Source of the DNA: Trichoplax sp. H2
Taxonomy: Eukaryota > Placozoa > Uniplacotomia > Trichoplacea
Direction of reading: 5' to 3'
Length of the DNA stretch: 64,000 nt
Assembly: GCA_003344405.1 (NCBI GenBank)
Contig: NOWV01000047.1
Location: 421,840-485,839 of the forward strand
Part shown: positions 14,280 through 26,193 of the stretch, piece by piece
Layout: each line of letters opens with the position of its first letter
Position numbering within the stretch: the first letter of the stretch is position 1
Program-made: the position numbers and the translations under genes
The notes under the pieces: generated by a model
Told to the model about the DNA's origin: nothing
What the model saw: the letters and a program-made list of their open reading frames with translations, nothing else
Databases searched by the model: none

Positions 14280-14661
14280 AACGAAGTATGATAAAAATTA
14301 AATCAAAATGATTACGTAAGCCATATTCATACAAAATTATGTTAAGTAAACGCACAAAATGACGGTTGCCTAATATGTGATTGCAGGATTAGTAGAGTTA
14401 TTGCTTAATTTATCTAACATTACTGGCTACTGTTTTTAATGCATTCTACGACGGGTAATAGTAATTATACCATATTATAAAATAGCAATGTACAATCTAT
14501 TACATATATAGATCTTATGAAGCGTAAAATATACACATAAGGTGATAGCTTTACTATACAAGTATTTGACGAGAGAACTCTGTGAAAGTAGTTAGGGAAG
14601 ATATATTAGCAATATGTAAGCACGATTAAGCGTAATCACTGACTTAATCAGTCAACATCCA
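14280..14661 (+). repeat. Right copy of the gap-flanking duplication with a 74-bp indel
   Basis: It matches 13952-14259 apart from a few base changes and an extra 74 bp at 14425-14498. The short copy has two adjacent ATTAC words at the junction, so the indel looks like a deletion between direct repeats more than a transposon insertion. Confidence 0.9.
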
Positions 14662-16513
14662 AGATATAGAGGCCTACAGTAAGGTTTTTGAAAATTATTT
14701 GTCGACATATCTTTCGCTAACATAGCTTAATACTTAACACTTTATGGGCATACGTATCGATCTAAGAATAGAAATGACAGAAATAGGAAGAACAACTTGA
14801 TCTACTTAGCTATTATGCTGCTTTGCTCGTTTTCTTGAAAATACGAGAACAATTTTATCATGCCTGCATCTGATACAATAAAATTTACTGATATCATTCC
14901 TAATTAATGGAACACTTTAGATACCCTTGTATAATTTGATATTAGTTATAGAGCTTTAGAGCTAGATTAATAATATTCCTGTACATCGATTAAGCTATCA
15001 AGTAGAATGCTGTAAGTTATTTTAGCTTTGAGGTTTATTGTCATAACAGTAGCAATAACAGCTGTTTCTTTGATGACGAAAGTGCAATTCATACCTTTAG
15101 AGAAGATTATAACTATTGTTTTCAGTTAGCACTCAAATTAGCCTAATGATCTTATCTTAAGGCAATTAGAATTCGATTCGTTACTTTAAATAATGGAGGC
15201 AGAATAAAGAGGAAAGCAGTATTCTTACAACAGTCAATATTAGCCGACATTTGACGTTACTGTTTAAACGACCTGGCTTGCTAGTATTATCAATTTATCT
15301 ATGATCATGATTACCGTAATCTATTTTGTCTATTAATTATTAATCAATTGATTTGAAGTTTTCTATATCTTCTTAGTTAGTGTTTAAAGCAGTAATAAAT
15401 TTCATGACAGCATCAACTACTGTACTACATTAACGAACCAAATTTTAGGACTCTAGTTAAATGTGTTGAAGCGCCTAAGATTCTAAAAGATTATCCTGTA
15501 CAGATATTGACCTTAGTCCTATCTTGAATGATAGCTGTCTGCTTGTAGTATGCGAGTATACAAATTATAGCGATATTTACAGCCTAATTAAAATGCTACT
15601 GATGAAATTCTTTTTCGGCTGTCTCCATAGATTAAAAACTGAATAATAGGTGATTCAGTATAATAGAAGATGATGTACGTGCCATAATTGCCTCTGTTTG
15701 CAATAATTCGTAAGATAAAGTTGCTCTACCATGCTTTTTGGAGTATCTTGGACCGCTGAGGCATTTTCATTGCAAGTTCGTCTTTAAAAAGAACGAAGAT
15801 TTCCCATACATAGACCTATATTGGTATATTTAAATAGATAAAGCGGTTTATCTTTTTGAATAGTCAATTATTAGACAGATTAAAAAATTATCTAGCAATA
15901 AGCAGTTTCATCTATGAACCCTATATAATTGATGTTAGCAAGGATAATTGAAAAGGGCGGAGAAAATATGATGCATAAGCTCTATGTAGCTAAAATATAA
16001 TTGAACGAAACTAGTAATAGGATTAAAAATAAGTATCTGAGCTTACGTATTGATGTCTACTTCGATGGTTACATTTTCAACTTCTTTTATGTCAATTTAG
16101 CCTGTTGTGCGCGTAATTACCGAATAGCTTGCAGCGCATCAAAAATGCTATGAGTCTGCCCTAAAACTGGAATTATTATATAATTGCTGTTGATAACTTG
16201 AAGAAAGGATTACGATTCAATTTTAACTACGGTAATTAATATAGCTGTTAAGCTGATCCAGATGCTTGATGGAAGACAGAAAATAATAGTTTGATAATCT
16301 CTTTGATTGCTGTGAATACATTCACGTACTATGTACAAAGTATTAAACTTACCTTTATAGCAGCCGAATTGCATTATAATCCTTGCATACTACTACGTCT
16401 AAAAACGTCATCAAGCCAATTATTGAAATCAGCAGTTATGAAATCAATCATAGTCATTTGCAACGATGAAGATAAGGAAACAGATCGTTGTAGTTTAGTT
16501 TACGAAGTGAAAT

Positions 16514-16543
16514 TACTTTAATATCATAAATGATATTAAAGTA
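16514..16543. repeat. Perfect inverted repeat, 14-bp arms
   Basis: The arms TACTTTAATATCAT and its exact complement are separated by two bases. The element covers the stop codon of the weak plus-strand ORF that ends at 16521. It could form a hairpin or cruciform; no function can be assigned. Confidence 0.7.
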
Positions 16544-19500
16544 TTATCTGTGAAGGAATTATCTAATTGACCTTACTAGCAGATTATTCATATTAGCCAA
16601 TTTAAACGATTATTTTAATTGTTTAACTTCAAACAGGAAGATATTTAATCAGTGGGAAATGATTATTACAATTGCGTTATAATTGTTCAAACTAAAAGTA
16701 ATAGCAAAATAATCAAGTTTAATTAAAGTGGACATTTACCATTAATACGTGATCGTCAATCGAAATCGATCATGGACACCTATTTCTGATAAGATGGTTA
16801 GAATCGATAAAACTTTTTAGCTATGCTCTTATTTTGTTAATCTTATTCTCAAATGCTTATCAATTTCGCATCCCAGCTAATTAGTCGAAAAACTGTTATT
16901 ATGCAATATGTTATCTCATGTCTTTTGTTATGCTAAAATAATAACGGTATCTATTGATTGTTATTGATCTTGATTGTCTCGTGAATAAAACGACAGCAGC
17001 ATCTATTCAGTTTCAAATTATTTTGGAACGTCCATTATTAGGACATTATCATTATTTTCCTGCCCAGATGGTGGATCTGTCAACAATTTATATTAAAAAT
17101 GTTACAATTTTGGTGAAAAAGTTGGCTAGAGATAAAGTGATGGTATTTAAATAATCAATTCTATACTTTTTGACTTGACGATATTTCTATCTGATTTTCA
17201 ATTTGTTGACTACGATATTCCTCAAGTTTGATATTTTAAATCGGTTGAAATAGCTAGAAAGTAGTTTTGTCAATGTTGAAGCATAGTATGACCGTCAGAT
17301 TCAAATTAAATAGGTGTTATTGTAATTAGGCATAAGATACAATTTTGTAATGTTAGTGGGAAAATTATTGTTTATCTCTCTTCTGTATTCAATATACACT
17401 TCTACTGAGTAGATCATATAGCGCTATTGATCCAGTTTTCATTCTAATCATCTTTGTTTAACAAAAACAATACATGTCTTCACTGCAATGCAATCATACC
17501 AACCTGTGAAATGCTCGACTGACTAGACAAGAACAATATGTCGACCTTTGGCAACATCTTCACGCTAGGGCTTTATGTTGCCATAAATGTAGGCACGTAT
17601 TTAGAAAGGAATCGATAGCGGTACCTAAAGCTAGTGTGCTGAATTCATAGGCTACCAAGATTTAAGCCATATTTCATGAACTATATTTAACAACAGTAAA
17701 TAGAAACAGCTGAGGATTCTACGTCACTAAGTTAACTGGTATACTGCGGATAAATGATATTAGCAGTCCGGTTAAAGTAGTTTTATTCGACGTGCGCTAC
17801 TACTAATTCATTTCCGGCTACACCTAAATAGGAACTTAAAAAATATCAAGCGTTTCCTTTTATTGTATCTACATAGGTAACAAGTTAGCTTAACAACGAC
17901 CTTCATTATTGCAATGACATTAATTCAAGATTATTATTGCCATTATCACACGATAGTAGGCTAGAGTGATAAGCAGTACAATCTGCTGGATGGTAAAATA
18001 TTATTGACATGATCATAGTTAGATATGTCCTTTCACGTACTACATTCTATAATTAGTCAAGATGATGACTGGTCATGATTAAAGATTTGATTTGAATAGC
18101 TGTCACCGTTGCAATATAGCGTGAATAATTAAATAATTATTTGAGTCAATGACAGTCTCCTTATTGAAGATGCAATATCCAAATATTATCCAGTGGCAAG
18201 ATGATACAATGCTGATTATATTATTAAGCAACTGTTGACCAGGCAGCAGACTCCGAAAAGAGTTCCAGGTGGGTCGACTCTCGTGATAATGTCAATCGGA
18301 TACTAAATACTTTAACATTCTAGGTAGCATCATCATCATGGTAAACAGAACTGCCTATGTAAGTTTTAAGAATCGATCATGGTACATCATGTCGAAGTTA
18401 ACTATTGCCTGCACAAATCCATAATTACCATGAAAAAAATTTTAACGTATTCAGAACATGACATTGTTTGAATCAGCTTAATAAGAAAGATCAAAAAATT
18501 AACTAATGACGATGATGGCAATTACAATTTAAGTTGACTGTTAAAATTTCTTCATTACTATAATTGCCACTAAGTGATCAAATCATTCGCAAACTACTCA
18601 CTTCTACTGTAGCAATGAGCAGTACCAGTATGGTTTGAAAATTTTTCAGACACTAAACAATAGTGCTTACGATATTGATTTAGTAATGATGGTGTGCTTA
18701 GAAAAAGACATTAATTGATTAATGTTATTGAAAAGGATGATTTATTCATCGTGTTGCGAAGTCATAATGTATTACACTACAATTTATGAATAGCGTTTCA
18801 TATTTCTCCTTTTTAGTAGCTTCTCAAGAAGAGAAAAAAATTGCCAGTACTTGAGTTGAAATATTATCATATCTCTGCTAAGAAAGGTGGACGAATGCAG
18901 AAGTGAATTTATTTGCAAAATCTGTAATTTAATGCTTATAATGGATATTTATACTCACTATCATGTTTTACTCAATGTAATCACTACGATAATGATAATT
19001 CTATAAAGTAGCCAGTTAAAATTATAAAATTAGTAATACGCGTATTAAATAATTATGCAATATAATCGTTTTACCATTATGAAATTAGTCTTTCAGTAAA
19101 CTTAACCTAAGACTTATATAGGAAAATCATAACGTTTGACTATGAATAATATGACTTAAACTATTCCGAATTTATTCCAATAAATTTTAGATGCAATTGG
19201 AGGATAATTTCAAAATATTGCTAAAATGTCACATTTTATCATGAAACTTTATCAATTACGGTACATTTTTAGTTATTAAACTCCTAATCATAGTATTAAA
19301 ATAATGATAATTATTATTGTAAGGTAACTGATTTAAATCAGACTCTATCCTGGAAGTAAATTCAAGACGTTCTTGTTCTGTAGCGTGAGCAATTTGTAGC
19401 AGAAACGTCTAAAAAGGAGAGGTTGACTTAATTGCTGTACTTTTACGATACTATTAGATCTTATACATTTTACTAAATACATTTATAACGCATTTCGCCA

Positions 19501-22500
19501 TGTAAAAAGTAATAGCATCTGCATGAATGTACAGCTTTATAATCAACTTGTATACAGTTAGTAAAAAAATAAAAGTGATGCAATAGGCTTTCTGTAGGTT
19601 TTTTAGTTTTTAGTCGTAAGTAATCAGTGAAATAATAATGCCAAGATTAATAGCTGAAACAGAATTAGATTAATTAAGTTTAAAGTTAGAGTCTGTTTAT
19701 AATCCTTTCAGTAATGCTATAATACTATTAATCCACTAAAGCGGTTACCGATTTTACTTATTTACTTAAGGCTTATTCTCTATTTTAAGTAAATAAACAT
19801 TCTTTAAATTTTATCCCTTTTCATATGCGGGATAAAAGATAGCAGTTCATAATCACTCTATTCGATTCGATAAGTGTAGGATATCAAGCTTACTAATAAT
19901 TACATGAGCTGATTTATTAGAATAGCGGTGTGATGAATATTTCTGAAGTAAATCGAATCAATTTCGCCTCAACACTATCCTAGGGTAGTTTTAGCACGAT
20001 GTTGAGATGGTGTGAATACGATTTGTCGAGAAGATGACAATCTAGTATAATAACGACGATGATGAATAATTGTTGGAATGTTTATATGTCAGTTACTGAG
20101 CGTGTCTAGAACAGTTTGATTGATGATAACGAGAAACAGCTAAAATTTTCGAGTTAATTACCCACAAATTTCACTAATTAAGAATTAGTTCTGTAGAGAA
20201 ATTCAAGCAGTCAGATTAATGTTCTAGCTTATCATAATTGTCTGTATCTTTGTTTAATGATCAAATATAGCTATTACGTCAGTTGCCCTCCAGGGTTTGT
20301 TTTAAATCAAAACCATTTTTTCTCATCTATTGTTACACTCGACAACTACTGTTGCCAGCTTGTTTTCTATAGCTAGTCAAATAAAAGAATTATATTATTG
20401 AATCACCAAGCAACTTTGTATCAACGATTATTATAAGTTTGATACTAGTTGATTCATTAAATTTTTCATTTTAACTTACAGAGTACCGTATCTGTTATGT
20501 TACTATATCAAATTTGCTAGGCGACAAATTTATCAAGAAAAACGGCTAAAATTCATAATCAATCCTAGTAATCATCATATTATATCGTAATTTTGGAATT
20601 TATAGCCATTTCAAAATTGAAGTTCTATTTGATAGTATAGTGTAGTATAACTTTAAGAGCAAATTAAATGATATTAACGAGTGGTGATGGATAATTAGTC
20701 TAATTATATAATTATGACAAAGGTAAAATCATATCGTATTAGAGAAAGTGATCTGTTTATGTCTTACTATTGGAATCACACAAGGCTATCTTAGCAACAG
20801 TTTCCTAGAAAAATTAACGAAAAATTTGAACTTTATTGCACCTTATAGATAGTATTATTTGTAACATATGCCTTTGCATTGTTAGCAATTACCGTAATTT
20901 TGACATTGCTCAACAGATGGGGGTGGAGAAATCATTAATAAAAGGATAGAAAGAGGGGATCAAGTACGCTGTATTATCTTAAAAATAGTCTAACTGACCT
21001 ATGTCGTGTGTTACTATAGCAAACAATTTGCAGATAATCTAACTTCACTAGGTCTTGTGCATTGAAATAGCACAAAAAAACATGGCTTACCATTTTAACT
21101 TCTGCTAGAAAGACTATTAGATTAGTTAATCATAGCGCTTTAATCAATTATAATTATTGAAATAACGTTATATATTTCAAATTGGAACAATAGCATTAAC
21201 CAATGATCGATCTAACTTAATCGATGCACTACTTTCTTATTGATTGACTTGATTGATAGATTAATAAATTGCTAGTTGCTATTGTTAATTGACAATATAA
21301 GGGTTTAGATTAATTGGATAATTGATTAATGTTTACACCATTTCATCAAGTTACTGCAATTATAAATATTCAGTAAGGGCTTACCAATACTTTGAGACTA
21401 TGCAGTAATTAGTTATTATGTAATTAAATCCATTGAAATGTACTCTAGGGTTTGATCTCACTAATGACTATTAGCATAAGTGTGTGACAATGATAACTAC
21501 ATTTCAAATTTTTTCTTTTCAGTGAGGTAATGAGGTTATCGTTTTACTGTTTTTGTTACAGTTTTGTTTAAAAGTAGCAAAATGGAGAAACAACTTGGAA
21601 TAGAAGCACAGCATCTGATGTTAGCGTATTGTTAATGTTTTTCCAATCTCTATAGTCATTAATTTTAATTCAAATCATGACAAGACGGCTGTCATAATAT
21701 TGCCATCATCATCATTTGATGTGTTATTTTTCTCTATTCTTTTTCGCCTATCTGTTGGTAAAATTATTTTTCTCCATGAGTCTATTGTCTCGTTATTACA
21801 ATAGCTTAAACAATCAACAAGCATTTCCTTTCGATTAAAAATTCGTACTCCATATAAAGGCACTGAGGATAACAGTTACAGGAAAAGTATCGAATTAAAG
21901 AAATGAATTAAAATATAAACGAACCCAGACACGATAGAACATAAAGCGTATAATAACCTGGAAATGGCCGCATGGTTTCATTCCATGACGCTAAAAAAAT
22001 TATTAAATAGACTGATTGAATGAAAGAGATTTATAAGAAGAAAGGACGTAGTCGGTAATCCGATTGATATTTTATGGTACATAAGAAAGAATGAAGAAAG
22101 TTGCGGTGATCCTTTTCATCTTTATTATCGATAATTTGATTATTAAGAAAATATAATTTTGCAATTGTCTTAAGCATTGCTTGTTGATAAAAGACAATTT
22201 CTCCAATATAAAATTAATCAACGTTTGGCTTTCTACTGATTAGAATATCTTAATTCTCTCTTATACCTAAAGTAATAAATTGGTTGTTATGACAACAATA
22301 AACTATTTCTTTAAATTTTATTACAAATCATGATAAATGTAGTGATGTTAAATGGTTAATTTTACTGTAAACAGAAGTATATTTAAGATATCAAACTTTC
22401 AGTTGCAAAGTGGCTTCAATCATTGCTTTGTGATAATAATAAATTTTTACTGTGATAATTGCTATCTGGAATACGCAAAGGTTTGCACTTAATTTTAAAG

Positions 22501-25500
22501 ACTTAGAATGGGTTACTTCAACGTTTCGAAATATATTAATCATTTTAACGTTAGATCCAAAAATTAACTTTCCCCCTTTAGGATTAGACAATAACTGTAA
22601 AAATTCAATTAAAATCAAATTTGAATAATAGTGGTATCTATGTACAAAAGAAATGATACTGTGCATAACAGATACAATTAAATTGACTATGAGAGGATAA
22701 AGTCTTCCTCTCTATCGTTTCGAAATAAACACAACATTGGTTATCGCGCCATTTGCCTTTCAAAAATTGACCATTAATGTGTCTATACATCCGGTCAAAG
22801 ATTAGCGGCACTTCTATCTGCCAAAATATTGCTGTACAAATTTATCAATTGTATAGTGTATTCACGCATGTATTGATTAAATAACGTTATAATGGACAAT
22901 TGATTATTCAGTAATTTCATCAACATGCGTATGTGATTAAACCGATGGCAGACGTTGTATTATCTATCGAAGATAATTACAAAAGGTGGATTATAAATTG
23001 TCTTGTCTATTCTAAACTAATAGTCCTACGCATTTTTTAGCCTATTGATAACGTTAGAAACTTAATCAAGATCATAAGGTAAGATTTATTTGCGATTAAG
23101 TTGTTGATGATTAGGCCAACAAATAACAAGTTTATTTAAAAAAGTATCCCACTGATGACGTAAACTATATAGTGATTCAATTTTATTATCATCATTTTTT
23201 TCTTCAGCATCTGGCTACGATGTTAATCAATTCCTTTGACTAAAAAGATAAGCCCTAAAACTGGTTATATGCAAGGAAATATAGGCTATGAGTTATCTAA
23301 AACATTAAAATAACATTAAAATTAGCTTTAATACAAACATTAAGGAATGCTATGACATGAATATTCCACATATCAAATAAGTGTACGCTCTATGTGAAAA
23401 GATACCAGCTTTTGCAAGAAAATACTAATTTGATATAACATTGTATATTTTTACTTCTTAGTGAGAGTTGAGATATGCTGTCGTATTGGCAACTAGCTAT
23501 ATCATGGGTATCTAATATCTCAGAATGTTTCATTCAAAAGTAATGGTGTATTAACATAGTACTATAGGATAACTAAATCATGTCAGATCTTCTTCAGATT
23601 TAGAGTTTCTAGATTAATTATTACATTTGGAACGCCGAACCAATGTTTGTAACGAGAGCTAATCAGTGAGTGGCTGCGTTAAGTTAGATTAGAGGCTATT
23701 ATTGCTATTTGCTACAGCTACTAAATTGATCGGAAAATTTTAATTACAAAGTTATAAATAATTTTATAGATGACAAAAATTAGACTTGATCCTATATTGC
23801 TTTGCAATACTACTGAAGCTAAAATGTGCCATTCTTGTAAAATTTGGACGTAATTTTTAGTTTCTAATGTATCATCTCATTTTTTAATATAATTGAGTGT
23901 CTCATAATTAATATAAACGTAGTTATTATACTGTACATGATTGAAGCACGTAAAGGATGTCATTTAATGTGTATATTTTGGTATTTATATGACTATTCTT
24001 CTCTCGCTGATCTAACACATTTATTATAGCCATCATTGATCTAAATCTTTATCGATTTAAAGAATATAGCGTGCTATCAGCTTTATAACTTGAATATAAT
24101 TCTAAGTGCATAATTCTAAGTGCGCAATTTTATCAGCTTTTATAATCCATATAGACTTCTAGTCAAGTATATGAAGCATTATACTGATATTACTCGATCT
24201 GATGACATCTTAAATAGTAGAATTTCGCAGCAGGAACAACGATAGCTATACGACAGTTGTTGTAGCAGTAACTGAAATTGATAGTTTATCGATCTCCCAT
24301 TAATAAAGGAAAGTAAATAAAATATTATTCAAGCCTAGCTAATCTTATAACATATGCTCAGGCATCATGTTAAGATTGCTCGATGTAGTAATGAGATATA
24401 ATTATGGCTCTTTGATGCTTAAAATACCTTAAGAACATTGAATATGAATATATTTGCTCTCTTGTTCCACAGATCTTGTTAGTTTCCTTTATAATCAAAA
24501 ATAAATTTATGCTGACGTATTATACTAAAATACATTGTTATTAACTTTGTAACTTAGTAAATTATCATTTTCAAGGATTTATAATCTACCACTATTCAAT
24601 TTCGTAAGCATCTTTAGAATGATGACATTGAAACTGTTAAATCATTTTGAAGCCTAACTGTTTTAACCGTCTTACTAAGCTGTACAGTAGATTGGCGCAA
24701 TGATACGCGAGATTGCATTAGTCATTCTGTTTGCTTATAACCAGCAATGATTCTAGTAATTATCATGGTCATGAAAACTATATTATTTGAACGCTTGGCC
24801 ACGGAGCTTTATCACTTAATTAATATTTTTCTCATAACAAACATAGTGATGTAATAAGGTACGGCATATCAGTATTATATAAAAGTTTACTCAATAAAGA
24901 TTAAATAAATGTTTAATATGACAATTATTTGATGCAAGAAAAACTTTTATGTGGCATGGATTCCAATGGTATTCGACAATTTTAAAAGCTGATTAATCAA
25001 GCAAACTAAATATTGGAGCCTGTACAATAAAAGAAATCTTGCCCAATACAGTCGATAAATTGGATGAAAAATTATTTCAGAAGTCATTTTCTATTATTAA
25101 AGAAGGTAATTTGAGCATTTCCATTCGCTATTGCCAAATCAGAATCATGAAAGAATTTCATTCCGTATGTTGCATCTCCTTTAATTAGATTATGGTAATC
25201 GACAGCGAATTAGATATCATCTACTGGAATCGATTGCTAGTAAGTACAGTAAGCAGATAGATTGAGTTTAAACAAAGTTATTATAAGATTGTGTAGATTA
25301 ATTGTAATTATTGTCTGATCATTTATTGTTATAAAGGTGATTATCATGATTGGAAGGCTTTGAAAGATTAGATTTTTTTAATCAATTCAAAATCAATGCT
25401 ATAAACATCTGGCTTCACCTCCCCTCCCTGTCTATAATAAAGTAATTATTGTTGTTGTTGATGTTATTAATGGTTGTCCGTTTGATGTTGACAAATGTAA

Positions 25501-25725
25501 TTAAAAAATAGAAGCTTTTTTTATCTTGACACATCTTTTTTGATTTAGATTCAATGCTCCGAGGGAAGTTTGTATATTGCATCAGCTGTGCGGTTATAAC
25601 AAAAGATTTGTTGCTAACTTCATTATAATATTTTTTTCATGCATAGGCGTTGATTGGAAACACGTGTCAAGGATATTAATGGTTATTGTGTACAATACAA
25701 CATACGCCATGATTCAAAACTAGCA

Positions 25726-25734
25726 TATATAAAG
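25726..25734 (+). promoter_or_regulatory. Candidate TATA box of Dbx
   Basis: TATATAAAG lies about 460 bp before the Dbx start codon. About 25-30 bp downstream the sequence TTGCACTCATCATTC could serve as an initiator. A 5' UTR of this length, perhaps spliced, would be normal. TATA-like words are frequent in such AT-rich DNA, so this is tentative. Confidence 0.3.
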
Positions 25735-26193
25735 CTTGACCTGGGCTCATTTGCACTCATCATTCTCTTGATGCGATCATTTAATCAACTGATAGTGAAT
25801 AACATAAACTATTACGTCTAAGTTTTGGCCTTGCAGTGATTCTGAAAACTCTGGTCATTTTTCTCCTTCTTCGAATTGAGTTATTCCAACTTATTAGTTG
25901 ATCATTGATTAATCTTTCAAACGTATACGGTTAAACACCATTGGAAAGGAAATCAGCAATTATTAATTAAGAATTTATCCACTTCTCAATTTACTCTACC
26001 AAAGTTATCACTTGGTAATCGCTATACGGTATGATAAGTATTCATATTTGATAAATTCTTTAACAGGATGAAGAAAAAGGCGTTTAATCAATCGTTTTTT
26101 CAATTTTTTTATATCTGCAGATCTTGTCAAGTTCAAGGATTATAACTTAAAATTATCGAATCATTTTTACAACGTAAAATCTAGCTATCGAAA

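Larger units (their letters stand above)
10773..25700. other. 15-kb gene desert
   Basis: No multi-exon gene could be assembled on either strand. The region holds an assembly gap at 14260-14279 flanked by near-identical copies, a decayed GPCR-like exon near 13.4 kb, a perfect 14-bp-arm inverted repeat at 16514-16543, a possible zinc-finger relic at 17475-17650 and a terminal-exon-like ORF on the minus strand at 21675-21881. Isolated ORFs at 16270-16521, 16945-17154 and 22391-22666 are of a length expected by chance here. Distal regulatory DNA for Dbx could lie in its right part, but no element was identified. Confidence 0.5.

Noticed and set aside
16270-17154. Two successive plus-strand ORFs (16270-16521 and 16945-17154); the second begins RYLLIVIDLD, vaguely like an integrase core strand
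   Set aside because: The similarity stops after a few residues, the expected catalytic Asp/Glu spacing is absent, and neither has an ATG start or splice context.
22391-22666. 91-residue minus-strand ORF
   Set aside because: AT-driven composition, no homology and no splice partner; the length is compatible with chance.
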